Source: Epiperipatus broadwayi
Taxonomy: Eukaryota; Onychophora; Udeonychophora; Euonychophora; Peripatidae
Length of the DNA: 64,000 nucleotides
Direction: 5' to 3'
Assembly (NCBI GenBank): GCA_028023455.1
Contig: JAQFVV010006231.1
Span: 6,152,036-6,216,035, forward strand
Shown: positions 49,111 through 63,470 of the stretch, one piece after another
How positions within the stretch are numbered: position 1 is the stretch's first letter
How the letters are laid out: every line of letters starts with the position of its first letter
Translations under genes and position numbers: made by a program
Notes under the pieces: generated by a model
The model's database searches: none
Seen by the model: the letters and a program-made list of their open reading frames with translations, nothing else
What the model was told of the DNA's origin: nothing

Positions 49111-49904
49111 AAACATTCCAGAAAATATTCCCTCATGAGAGACACAACGTTTAAATTAACTTTTCTTCTTTCAAGCAAAGAGTAAATAAACTCTATTAAC
49201 AAAGAACCAATAATAGAATGGATCCATCTATTTTTTTAAGCTTCTGATGTTTATAAAATGGAACTTAAGAGTAAATTCAATATATCAAGTAGAGCAAAAT
49301 GTGGCAATAATAATTATTAAATTAATAATCAATTGTAGATGGATGGAGACTACTAAATCTTATTTTTAATAACCTTGTGTTAATAATAAAGCAAAAGTTG
49401 ATAATTGAGAGCAATAAATTAGGTTAGCTCAATGTGCATGTAATTAATGAAACAAACCATATATATTCTGTAAAAAGACTTTAATCATACATATATCTAT
49501 ATACACAAATTACTTAATAAATGTCTTTTTAATCAAATGTCTTTCCTAGATCCAAACTATTCTTTAGATGAGATGTGTAGTTTATTTAAAATTCTTTTAT
49601 TCAAGTCATGCAACAGAAGATTAGTAGTATGAGAGATTCAGCTAATTGTTCTTAAAACTCACATTTCATTAAATTCGGACTAGTGAAATTGCAAAAAAAA
49701 ATCTAGTAGTCTCTGTCTTTAGTTATAAATAACATTATAAATATCTATTGTAACTAAAACAAATCTGGTAGCAGCTTGAATTAGTTATATTACAAAGCTG
49801 CATGAAAAAAAAAGTTTAATAAAGAATTTGTATAAATTGATAAATTAATATCGAAACTGTTTTAGTAAATCAAAACCTATTTCTATTTTTTCCAGATTAT
49901 CATA
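49111..49904. other. No gene
   Basis: AT-rich intronic DNA with no recognisable gene or element. Confidence 0.35.
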
Positions 49905-49910
49905 ATATTA

Positions 49911-50247
49911 TTTAAATATTATGTACATTTTGACAGAAAAGATAAATTTTTTATATAACTTGAACTTTAATTTAGTTTTATTTATGCTTAGCATGCATTT
50001 GACATAGTTATGTTATATTCATAACAATCTAACTTTATTTAGTGTTCACAGCACTTATATTTTCTTGTTCATTACTTTAATGTTTGAATATATTCCATTT
50101 TATTCAATTTTATTTATAATAATTCATTTTTTAAGCGGAATACATGAATCTTTTTTATTTGGATGTTAAGCACTAATAAAACTAAATTAAAGTTTAAGTT
50201 ATGTAAAAGTCTATCTTTTCAGTTGAAATGTACATAACATTTAAATA
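49911..50247. repeat. Foldback element (about 85-bp arms)
   Basis: The left arm (about 49911-49992) and right arm (about 50164-50247) are reverse complements, sharing TTTAAAT(A/G)TTATGTACATTT, AGAAAAGATA and CTTTAATTTAGTTTTATT(T/A). About 170 bp lies between. There is no coding content. Confidence 0.85.
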
Positions 50248-50929
50248 GTAAACTGCTTTAAAAAAAATTAAAAGAAAAATTAGTTTATATATTAAATCAT
50301 ATTATTAAATATTTTATAAAATTACTTTGTAATGTGTGGAAAACAATAAAATGATAATTTTCTATGAAAAGGAAGAAAAAAGATGGTTTTGGTATGCGCA
50401 CAAAAATTTGAATTGCATAGTTATAAAAATTGAAAGCATTTTGTACCTTTTTTCATTTTTTTTTGTGAATAAATTTTAATTAAACAACTTATTAGTTTCT
50501 AAAGTAAATTTTATGGCAAGTCTAAATATGATATTTAAAATTATGAATTAATGAAAATAAGAAAGTAGTCAGTCAAAATTTTAAGTTGATGACATTTTTT
50601 TTATTCATTTATGTATCAAATTATGATATAATATCTGTAAGTTTTTGTTTCCACAACATGATGTAAAGATAATAAAAATGTTTGAATTTAATTATATAAG
50701 CAAACATTAACTAATGAATTAATAAAAATAATTTAACAATTTATTAGTGATGAATATATAAATCTGTTGCATATACCCACAACTATTAATACATATACAA
50801 AATATTAAATATACAGTAGTAATAAAAGATATTTTTAATTTAAGGCCTTATAAGTAACTGGTGATGAATTCTTTGTTTGCAAAACATGTTGTTGAACAAT
50901 AACAAATAGGGATTAATAGATCTGAAACA

Positions 50930-51420
50930 AACAATTCAGGCAGTAAAGAGTCTAGTTCAGGTGGTCCCAATCTATTCTAATCTATTTGAAGACTCAATTC
51001 AAGAAGTATTGTTGCAGTGATCCAATGCAGAGGAGAGAACCCCTGGTTAAAATTGTTTTCCACTGTCATATGGATAGTCGTATCTGGCTCACTGTTTTGC
51101 AGTATTATTCAATACTCCATTTATAACAGCAAGTATGATGATTTTGTCTAACAGAAAACCATCTAGTATGTATGCTAGGCAGTCAAAAACCACAACAGAA
51201 AAAACACATGGGAATCGTATCCAGAAACAAATGCTGAAGTTTGCTCAAATCAGCCACTGCCTGCTTTAATAATGTCATGAAGAAAGAAGAACAGCCCAAA
51301 ACCTACTGATACTATATCCTATCTAATGTCACCAATGCTGCTGTATTTCCTAACATCACCAGTGCACTAGGAGGATAAATACTATCTTTGGAGAAACTAA
51401 TGAGAACATCTGAAATATAT
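50930..51420. other. GC-richer unassigned stretch
   Basis: The base composition is distinctly less AT-rich than the flanks. Broken frames such as RKPSSMYARQ and EKTHGNRIQKQ (about 51155-51230) do not identify a family. It could be a retroelement fragment or transcribed non-coding sequence. I cannot assign it. Confidence 0.35.
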
Positions 51421-52025
51421 TAAAAGAATGATATTTGCAGAAAATTATGGTATGGATCTGTTCAATTATTTCACATGGTAAGATCTTATCATTATAGATA
51501 TTATAAGGCATTAAATTAAAAATATCTTTTATTATTATATTTAATATTTTGTATACATATTAATAGTTGTGAGTATATACGTAACAGTTTTATATATTCA
51601 TTGTTAATAAATTAAGTTACTTTTATTAATCAATTTAGTTTGTGTAACTCAATTCAAACATTATGCTTTTAATATCCGATATGCTTCTAATATCCACAAT
51701 CCTGAGAAATCATGCAATCCACTGGGGGCATGCAGAGATAGTAGTAATAATTTGTAAATGATGATGACCAGGCATTAGTAAGTTTTTCAAAAGTAAACAT
51801 CCTGATTATAAGATTTGGCACCTAAGAGTTTCATTTTTTCTTTTATTGAAACAGAAAAACAAATAAAATAATTGGGGGGGGGGGCTTGTACTTATATTAT
51901 AAATCATCATCATCATTTGGTTAATACTATTATATATATTTGAATTGAATCTTATTTGAAATCAAAGTTTATTAGTATATATTTGGTTATATTTGTTAGA
52001 CATAAAATATCATTAAAATATATAT

Positions 52026-52292
52026 AATATCAGATATTTGTATGATAAAAACATTAAGTAATTTATAATAATTATATAAGCACATACTCCTTACTTAAAA
52101 TAATATTTATTAAGGCTAAAATCTTAGGACTATGCTACTGAAATCTTGTGTTAAAGATTTGCAGAGGTCTCTACTGTCGTTTTTCCAGGCGTATAGTCTT
52201 AAGGTTTTAGCCTTAATAAATATTACATTAAGTAATTTACTTAAATTAGACAAAAGTTTACTGTTTTTATCATACAAATAACTGATATATTA
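52026..52292. repeat. Nested inverted repeats (outer arms)
   Basis: The outer arms ATATCAGATATTTGTATGAT (about 52028) and ATCATACAAATAACTGATAT (about 52270) are reverse complements over about 27 bp. They enclose the MITE at 52101-52225. The 14-mer ACATTAAGTAATTT occurs on both sides of the MITE in the same orientation (52051 and 52225). Confidence 0.75.
52101..52225. mobile_element. MITE with about 36-bp TIRs
   Basis: The ends TAATATTTATTAAGGCTAAA and TTTAGCCTTAATAAATATTA are inverted copies that extend inward through ATCTTAGGACTATGC/GCGTATAGTCTTAAGG. The loop holds GCAGAGGTCTCTAC. A partial relative lies at 43.8 kb. Confidence 0.85.
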
Positions 52293-52299
52293 TTTTTAT

Positions 52300-52800
52300 C
52301 TTTTCAATGACTTCATTTTCTTTACTAATATATCATTTCTATTTTCAATCATTATTTTATTTCTGCATCTCCACTTTTTCCATCTATTATTTTATTATTT
52401 TTTAAATTAAGTCAAACACTTTTATTGTATATTCTGTTTCTAGTCATTCCTTTCTAACTTTATCTGCGTTATGCCTTAATTCACTAACAAATTATATATA
52501 TATTTAATTTCTACAGAATTTACATCTTCCCATATTCTTTTACATTTTATTCATCATATTATTACTAATACTGTTTTTCTCTTTTACTTCTCTTATAATC
52601 TATCATTTCTACTGCAACATCATTTAAATTTTCTCAGAATAATTCTCATCCTTTATTTAAATTTGTTTATCAATTAGACAATTACTATTTATGCTTATTT
52701 TCTTATCCAACATTTAGATTGCCTATTTCTTTTTTACCCAATTCTCTTTATTGTTTTAATATTTATTCTTAATTTTACAATAACAAAATGGCTTTGAATG
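52300..52800 (-). other. Possible old retroelement fragment
   Basis: The pyrimidine-rich plus strand (purine-rich minus strand) has a texture like 41.7-42.1 kb of the CR1-like LINE, but no motif can be read. I list it only to explain the strand asymmetry before exon 2. Confidence 0.25.
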
Positions 52801-52876
52801 TTTATGTACCAATAAATTTAAGATTTATTTTATATTAACTATAAAATATTGATTTTTTTTTATTTTTTAAATGTAG

Positions 52877-53024
52877 ATATATCTTTCATTGAAGCAGCAT
52901 TACTTAAAAAAATTAAAAGAATAAAAGAGACTGAAAAGCAAAAATTTTATTTAAACACTAATGACAAGTCTGGTCAGAAAACTAGTAGCAACATTTACAT
53001 TAAGGAAAAAAGTTATTTAGAGAA
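52877..53024 (+). CDS. GARI-like gene, candidate coding exon 2
   Basis: A 148-bp segment is bounded by an acceptor (TTTTTTAAATGTAG, AG at 52875-52876) and a strong donor GTAAGT at 53025. Exon 1 leaves one base (G). Joined to AT here, it gives Asp and an open frame throughout: ISFIEAALLKKIKRIKE, QKFYLNTNDK, TSSNIYIKEKSYLE. The exon ends with two bases (phase 2). Composition is Lys/Glu/Ile/Asn-rich like the tail of exon 1. Phase match, both splice signals and lack of stops support it. With only 49 codons in AT-rich DNA, chance is not excluded. It would follow an intron of about 31.6 kb. Confidence 0.68.
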
Positions 53025-53528
53025 GTAAGTTATATATATATATAATTGTATATCCCACAAAAGCATCAATATCATAGCTTAATGTATTTATTTCATATAT
53101 TTAATCAATATGCCAGCTTTATTAATGTAACCTTCACTTTTATCATAGTTATACTTTTATATGAAGCATTATTAATAAACTTTCTAGTAAGCTATTAACA
53201 TGATTTATTTAAAAACGAATATTCTACTATGATCTACATGGTTTAATGCAGTAATAAAATGAGGAGTTTAAAACTAAAACTCTCTGGATTAAAGGTTAGT
53301 TTATCATTTTCATTGCTTAAAGATCACACGACGCCTAAGTGATGAATCATTCAATTTTTATTTTTACCATGCAAGATTTATATAGTGGTTTTACTGCTGG
53401 AATCAAGAGCTAAAATTACCTGAATGAAAACTTAATTCTATCTCTTCCGATGTTCTGACAACAACCTCTCAAATGGTAGACCTCTCAACTATTTTTATTT
53501 TACTCCAGTATGTAATTAAATATATATT
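53025..53528 (+). other. Intron 2, first part; no gene
   Basis: AT-rich intron start with a TA-repeat at 53031-53044. A slightly richer part at 53380-53480 shares the phrase GTGGTTTTACTGCT with the MITE loop at 26680, possibly a distant relative. Confidence 0.35.
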
Positions 53529-53835
53529 GTAATGGATAAATAATTCCATATGTAAATTTACTAGAAGGTGTCACTAGATAATAAATCTAGATTTTTTTTC
53601 CTATATTAAATTACAATTTGATATAGGGAAAAAGTCTAAATTTATTATCTAGTGGCACCTTTTAGTAAAGTTGTATATGGAACTATTTATCCGTTACAGA
53701 GGGATTTTTTTATGATTTATATAAAATGATAAAACAAATCCCTCTGTAATGGATAAATAGTTCCTTGTGTAACTTTACTAAAAAGCGTCACTTGATAATA
53801 AATCAAGACTTCTTTCCTATATCAAATTGCAATTT
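53529..53835. mobile_element. Foldback MITE cluster (three arms)
   Basis: Arm 1 (53529-53607) and arm 2 (53620-53697) form a palindrome, with GTAATGGATAAATAATTCC against GGAACTATTTATCCGTTAC. Arm 3 (53746-53835) repeats arm 1 in direct orientation. Between arms 2 and 3 a smaller hairpin is made by CAGAGGGATTT (53697) and AAATCCCTCTG (53736). The pattern suggests two partly overlapping copies of a palindromic MITE. Confidence 0.88.
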
Positions 53836-55110
53836 AATATTGAGAATTAATGCAAGAAAATACCAAAGAAATAAAACTCTTCCCACTAATAATAAGAAAA
53901 GACAATTACCCAGCATGAGTTTACATTTGGACATCTATTAATTTGGCATATCAATATTTTATATTTTAATTTAAGTAATAGTGAATAATGAAAAAAAAAA
54001 CAAAATAATTTATTATAAAACAAAATAATTTATTTTAAAAAATAAAATAACAATAATGTCATCAAAATAGTTAGCAATATCTAAATTAATACAGCAAAAT
54101 CAACAAGCACATGTATGATCAACAATCTGAGACATTGCCACAACAAACCAAGCTATCCTTAATCTCAATACCAAGTAATGCAGTAATCTATATATGAGAG
54201 CTATAAAAATTAAGCAATGGGTGAAATGCCTGTTATATATAAGCTTAATTTCCTACAATATTTTAGTAATGGCATAGAAACAACAACTAATTTTAAAACT
54301 TCATATATAAAATATTTAAAAATTAATTCATCATTATAGCCATATTAGTTACAAAGATGTAAACATTACCCATTCTTAAGAAAGTATTCACTACTAAAAT
54401 AAAGTCATTATGAAAATGAAGCCATATGAATTTATAACTGGAAGTAAATATCAAGCTAAACATATCAAACAATATCTCAATTGCCATTACATGCAGCACC
54501 AGTCAAATCTCATATATATAAAGTAAATGTTTATTTTATTTAAAAAATCATTATTTAAAATTATAAATATCATTAAATAATGCAGATTATATATTTCATA
54601 ACCTCCATTGAAATGTGATGTCTATAAAATAAAAATAAGCTATCATTTATTACATCTATATTAGTTTTGAATATTTAAAACATTTTGAAAATATTACTTG
54701 CATATAGCTTTGATAATTACCCACATAATGATCAATACAATATTTAACAATTGATTAATTATAAATAATTAATATTAGCATACAATTATTTATATAAAAA
54801 CTATTATAAATTAAACAAAATATTTAACAGAGATTTATAAACTGGTTTATCACTTTACCTGATTTACCAGTAAATACACTTAAATGTTTTTCCATTAATT
54901 TATAAATATGGCACATAATCTTATTATTATGGCATTTCATTTGAGATAGAGAAGATAGGTCTAAATAAGTTGTAGAAAAATCATGATTTTGTATTAGTTG
55001 ATGATTATGAAGTAATCCTATTTATGATAGATGAAAATATGAAGAAGTAGATGAACCATTTGAGTCCTGATTCCCAAATTCTTGGGATAAAAACTATTTA
55101 TAAATCCAAT
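53836..55110 (+). other. Intron 2, remaining part; no gene
   Basis: AT-rich sequence with poly-A tracts near 53990 and a direct pair CAAAATAATTTATT at 54001-54035. No element or gene is recognised. Confidence 0.35.
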
Positions 55111-55127
55111 GTTTTTTTTTAATTCAG

Positions 55128-55197
55128 CAGCCAAGGATTCTGTTCACATGATCAAAACAATTTTCTTGATAAGAAATCATTCTTGGTTACTTGTTAA
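55128..55197 (+). CDS. GARI-like gene, candidate last exon
   Basis: After a strong polypyrimidine tract and TTCAG (to 55127), the phase-2 remainder AA from exon 2 plus C gives Asn, and the frame reads SQGFCSHDQNNFLDKKSF, LVTC, then TAA at 55195-55197. The full model would then be 472 residues. An AATAAA at 55418-55423 could end the transcript. The support is the acceptor, matching phase and nearby poly(A) signal. The exon adds only 24 codons, so a different downstream exon remains possible. Confidence 0.5.
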
Positions 55198-55417
55198 TAG
55201 AACAATATATAATGCTTCAGTCTATTTAAAAGTACATTTAAAACAAATAATTGTCAATTCTTTAAAATTAATATTTTTAAATTCAACAATTGAATTTTTT
55301 TTTAAGTTATTTTTTAAAAATCAATTTTTCTTTATAAAAAGAGTATATAAAGTCTTTCAAATATTAATAATAGCAACTCAATATTTTAAAATATTAATGA
55401 TGTCACATTTCTAAATT

Positions 55418-55423
55418 AATAAA
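55418..55423 (+). terminator. Candidate poly(A) signal
   Basis: AATAAA lies 221 bases after the candidate stop codon of the GARI-like gene. Such hexamers are frequent in AT-rich DNA, so weight is low by itself. Confidence 0.35.
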
Positions 55424-55485
55424 ATTTCTTTCTATACATTTTCTTAATTTATACAACAATGAAATATATTCCAAAGGAATACATA

Positions 55486-55583
55486 GAGCTTGCAAAATAA
55501 GCTTTTAATAAGCTTTGCAGAATATCCTCAACCCCAGATCGGTTTCTGCTACTGGTGTCGTTAAAAGCTTATTTTGTGAGCTC
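55486..55583. mobile_element. 98-bp MITE with 23-bp TIRs and TA duplication
   Basis: The ends GAGCTTGCAAAATAAGC and GCTTATTTTGTGAGCTC are inverted copies extending to 23 bp. TA flanks both sides (55484-55485 and 55584-55585), as for Tc1/mariner-related MITEs. The loop is GC-richer (CCCCAGATCGGTTTCTGC). Confidence 0.85.
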
Positions 55584-55944
55584 TATATATAACATTTGTA
55601 AATACCCAAGCTTATTAAATTAGATCATGTGACATTTGATTTGATTTTTTTTTGCAATTCCAAAGAAATATACTATTTCATTAACACTCTTTCACAAAAA
55701 TTTTTTTTATTACATTTAACAATTATAATGTTTATTATTTTTAAAAAAAATGAAAATTTTAGTGTTCATTTTTTTTTTTCTATAAATTATAAACTCTAGT
55801 TAGAACTGAGTTAACAGTTAATGTCTTATTAATTTTTAACTCAAATACATAACAATTAAATAAAATATTTATCCCTAATATTTAAAAATATAAATGAACT
55901 AAATACAGAACATTTATGTACCTTCAAAAAAATATATATATAAG

Positions 55945-56470
55945 CTATCCAATTTTAATAAAAAATAAATAAATATTGGTGATGACCTTTAGAATCTGGA
56001 TATCCTTTAATCTCTCTAAAATTCTAATAATATAAACCATTTCAATTAGTTTATTAACCACCAATAAAATTAAATTCAGGAATAAATAATACCTATTTAT
56101 AATTTTAGGTTTAAATTGAACACATTTTTTATATGAGTCAATAACTATATTATGCTGATTTAGCCATTTATTCCTAATATTTAGTTTCTTTATTACCAAG
56201 AAATATGGTATCCTGATACCATATAAAACCAATCTTCTTATAATTACTACTATAAACTATATGCATTATCTTCTACAGTAAATCTGAACATTTACCACCT
56301 AAAATTTTTTCCTACTTTGGAATCCAATAACATTCACATATCCACAACTAAAACTGCCATACTCATGACTTTGTACTTTATGACAGCAAAATCATTTTTT
56401 TATCACAATTACCTTCACTTACAGAATTCAATACTTCTATATCTATATAAATTTTCATCTCTAGAAACAA
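55945..56470 (-). pseudogene. Gypsy-type Pol fragment (protease to RT linker)
   Basis: On the minus strand a frame (55945-56232) contains WLNQHNIVID followed by KKCVQFKP. This is the conserved block after the protease of Ty3/Gypsy Pol (consensus MDWL..H...ID...K.V.F). Upstream, broken frames carry YVNVIGF, a possible trace of the protease core. It continues as LFLNLILLVVNKLIE, the usual linker before RT, then ends; no RT domain is found below 55.9 kb. It has the same strand and order as the Gag remnant at 60.3-63.47 kb and is probably part of that element, separated by the Tx1-like LINE. Confidence 0.65.
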
Positions 56471-56479
56471 TTCTTTAAC

Positions 56480-56694
<215 letters not shown>

Positions 56695-56695
56695 A

Positions 56696-56722
56696 ATGAT
56701 GATGATGATGATGATGATGATG
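56696..56722. repeat. (GAT)n run at the LINE 3' end
   Basis: About nine GAT units. On the LINE sense strand it is (ATC)n, directly after the AATAAA-bearing 3' end (TTTATT at 56738-56743 on plus). It probably represents the element's own microsatellite tail. Confidence 0.95.
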
Positions 56723-60270
<3,548 letters not shown>

Positions 60271-60299
60271 CAATTTCATGACAATTTTTTCTTCATCAT

Positions 60300-61086
60300 T
60301 TGTTTTTATTTCTGATACTATCTTTGTCCCATTTTTCATGAGGGCCCCACCACATGGAACTTAACAGTGAAGCCCTTACAAGTTTTCCAAATGATATGAC
60401 AATGATGATTCACATTATCCACTCATGTCACCAATTATTTTAGGTCGAATATTTATAAGATTGGCATGGGAATTATTTATTTTCTGGTTTAATGAATAAC
60501 TACCACTAGCTCTTGGTCTTTTATATCTACTGAAATATTGAACTATGGTTGTTTGAGATCTTATTGGATCTTTTCTGCCCTAATTTAGAATTTCATTCTA
60601 TACACTACTGAAATTTATGGTGATAAATATTTCAGCCATCTCTTCAATATTAGTTTTACTATTTGTTAACATAACTTGTCTTATGTTTATCAGAAAATTA
60701 TGTTTGACTATTCTAATGATTTGCCCTTCTGAAAAAATAAATGTAGTAAGAGAATATAACTTTGAAACTTATTTGTAGAAAAAATTGGGTATAAGTTTTA
60801 CCAAGAACAAGAGGATATTTTTCCTAAAAAACCCAATTCATAATAACATTTTGTCTCTCTTCACTTCATAAACTACTCAAAATTGTATTACAATCTTGAA
60901 ACATGCATGGTTTATTACCTAAAGCATGCCACCACTATTTAGCTGTACCATGTAAGTGATTAGAAGCCACTGCTATTTGTTCTTCAGGTTTGCATTGATG
61001 AAATCAGAAAAGTTCCTCTAAATTTTTCAAATGCGTCAAAGAACTTTCACCAACATCACCTCTAAAAACACTTACTGGATGCTTTT
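60300..61086 (-). pseudogene. Gypsy-type Gag, core domain (second part)
   Basis: In broken minus-strand frames this reads VFRGDVGES, HLKNLEELF, EEQIAVASNHLHGTAK.WWHA (about 60925-60970) and LSEGQIIRIVKHNF (about 60720-60740). This is the retrotransposon Gag core (hydrophobic helices with the H-L-x-G-x-A-x-x-W-W block). A basic tail, YKRPRASGSY, follows near 60510. It assembles particles in live elements, but stop codons show this copy is dead. Its N-terminal part lies at 62475-63470 beyond a 1.39-kb DNA element. Pol traces of the same type lie at 55.9-56.5 kb. Confidence 0.75.
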
Positions 61087-61457
61087 AGTTGTCATCGAAT
61101 AGCCACTATATCCCACTCGATGGCACAGTTTTCACGCTTAAACTATAAAATATGATCATTCCCGGGCCATTAATTATAATCATTTCGATGTGTTTTTTGT
61201 AATGCGAAAATAAAAACAAAAGAAAATCATCTTTTTTAAATATTATTTAATTTTAAATATTATTTTTTATTAACGTATACAAATTAAATGATAATAATAA
61301 ATGTAAAATAAAATAAACAAATTACAATTTGATTTGTCTTTTTTAGTTTGCTTTTTATTAGAAAAATCAATTTTCTATCGGAGATTTTTTTACTGGGGTT
61401 ACGGCTTTTTTTTTTGTTGTTTAAAAACTCATAATCGGAATAAAAAGTAAAAATTCT

Positions 61458-61590
61458 TAGTCTTCCTTTTACATTTTATTTTTACAGAGAAACAGATATT
61501 ATTGTGGTATCGCTATTTTTTACTTTTTTAGTCTTTGTTTTACTTTTTTTTTTTTTTACAGACAAACAGATATTACCACTATTTTTTATT
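61458..61590 (+). repeat. Two-unit tandem repeat inside the TIR element
   Basis: Copies at about 61458-61523 and 61529-61590 share TTAGTCTT, TTTTACA, ACAGA.AAACAGATATTA and CTATTTTTTA.TT. It marks an internal duplication. Confidence 0.7.
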
Positions 61591-61628
61591 TCAAATAGAA
61601 TGACAACTAAAAGTAAAAGTTGTTACAG

Positions 61629-61706
61629 TTAGGTTTAGGATTAGGTTTAGGGTTAGTTTTAGGGTTAGGTTTAGGGTTAGTTTTAGGGTTAGGTTTAGGG
61701 TTAGTG
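61629..61706 (+). repeat. Telomere-like variant array, 12-bp alternating units
   Basis: The array is made of AGGTTTAGGGTT and AGTTTTAGGGTT alternating, so hexamers GGTTTA, GGGTTA and GTTTTA alternate with a 24-bp higher order. It resembles degenerate TTAGGG but lies inside the TIR element, not at a chromosome end. Confidence 0.9.
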
Positions 61707-62474
61707 TTCTGTTGTTTGTAATGCTAAAATAAAAAATATCAAAATCGTATTTTTGTAAATATTTTTTTTTACTAATATCTATAAAATAAATGATAACAAT
61801 AATCGTAAACTATATTCAACAAAGTATAACAGTAGTCGGAGAAAAGGAAGAAACTAAAACTTTTTTAAACAACAACAAATATATATAAAATGTCTTCTTT
61901 ACTTATTAAATGTGTTTATAATATATGCTTTTTATGACATTTAAAAAAACAGTGTACAATTGTACTTTTCTTACTGGATATTTTTGTGTTAATGCTCTCT
62001 TTTATTTCAAAAATATACACATGGTACAATCTTCTTTGTCTCGTGGAATGTTACGAACAGTACGTTATTTGACATGTTACTTAATTCCAACTCACTTTAT
62101 ACATATATCTCATCAACATTTACCATTTAAAACTTCAATACACTACAATGTAAAAAGTCTGTTAATTATTACTTTACAAAATCTGAACGTTTCAATACTT
62201 TAAAATAAAAACAAATCCAATGAAAACAACATTTCCATCCAATTCAAAAAAATACACCCTCTCACCAAGCCATAACCATTTTATAAACTGTGCGAATTCG
62301 GAAAATGTATTTGCTGTGATGCGACATAGTGGCCTGCAATCTATAGCACAATAAAAAAGTTGTATTATAGAAAACATGGGTTCGAATGGGTCAGCCACAG
62401 AAATGGCATTTTTATGTGTTTTAGCGCGAAAACGGCACTATCCAGTGGGATATGGTGGCTCTTCGATGACTACC

Positions 62475-63470
62475 TTTTGACAATTAGTTGACTAGTTGGC
62501 TCACTAAGATTTATACCTATAGATTCTAAATAAACAGTATTTATATTATTATTATTATTATTAATCAGAGTCCTCTGTTCTATCCTTTCTGAAAGTCTAT
62601 TTATCACATTCTTTCTTAAGACTGTTAAATGTATCATTTATCTTTTGTTTTAGATTATTTTGGAGTTGTATTGCTTTTTTTCTCCAAATTCAACCTTGTT
62701 TTGAGAGTCCAAATAATGAAGTAATTCTTTTTTTAACAATATCTACTCTATCTTCCATCTCTTTCAAAAGAATATCCATTTTCTTTGTTTTTCTTCAAAA
62801 TACCTTAGTATTACCATCATTTCTTCTTCTACTTTATCAATCTTTTCTCCTATTTTTTGAACTTTATCATTTAATTCTAACCTAGCCTTCTCTAATTGTT
62901 CTTTTATTTCAAATTGAATTTTTCTTATTTCTTCTTTCACTTCCAGTCTTTGTTGTTGGATCATCTGCTTATCACTTTCATTTCTTGCTGCAGACTTTCC
63001 ATCACTATTCTCTTATTTCATCCATTTTCTGTTGCAGGCTTTCATTCATTTTCTTCATTCTCTATTGATTATCTAGCAAATTTTTATTCATTTCATCAAT
63101 TCTTTGCATATTTTCATTCATTTGATTTTTATTCTCAACCATTTTCTGTTGGAAATTTTCATTCATTTGACTCATACTTTGATCCATTCTTTGCTCCATT
63201 CTTTGGGTGCTTTTATACATTTGATTTGTCATTCTCTGCAACATTTGACTAAATATTTCCATATTCAACATGTCATAAACTTCTTGTTTTTCACCTATTT
63301 TAAAAATTTTATTTTCCTTAATTACAATCTGAGGTTCCTTAAAGGTTATTTCAGGACTTTTTGGTTTTACTTTAACTTTTGGATTAACACTACTAACCTT
63401 TTCTTAACCACTACCTTTTTCTCTATCCCCACCTAAATTTTATTCCATTAATGTAAATAATTGAAATATT
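62475..63470 (-). pseudogene. Gypsy-type Gag, N-terminal coiled-coil part
   Basis: On the minus strand, broken frames give a basic start (KVKVKPKSPEITF, about 63330-63370), then EKQEVYDMLNMEIF and a long Met/Gln/Asn-rich coiled coil with repeating MNEN.Q/QRM.Q heptads (63062-63290). A second coil, rich in Glu/Lys, follows (62764-62964). Near 62545-62570 a short (ATT)n encodes an Asn run, then LSEPTSQLIVK leads to the border at 62478. The next Gag residues are found at 61086 on the far side of the TIR element. The coil assignment is clear; attribution to Gag rests on frame continuity across the insert. Confidence 0.65.

Larger units (their letters stand above)
61087..62474. mobile_element. 1.39-kb TIR element inserted in Gag
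   Basis: The inverted ends match over about 50-55 bp: AGTTGTCATCGAATAGCC at 61087 and, in reverse complement from 62474, GGTAGTCATCGAAGAGCC, continuing through CCCACT(C/G)GAT and GTTTTC(A/G)CGC. TTTT flanks both sides (61083-61086 and 62475-62478). The Gag frame continues on both flanks, so the borders are well fixed. The interior has no transposase. It contains a telomere-like array (61629-61706), a duplicated ACAGA(G/C)AAACAGATATTA block and CpG-rich subterminal parts. It is non-autonomous and of unknown superfamily. Confidence 0.85.

Noticed and set aside
55109-55414. 101-codon ORF overlapping the candidate last exon
   Set aside because: It starts inside the polypyrimidine tract and is in another frame; the phase-matched short exon fits the gene model better.
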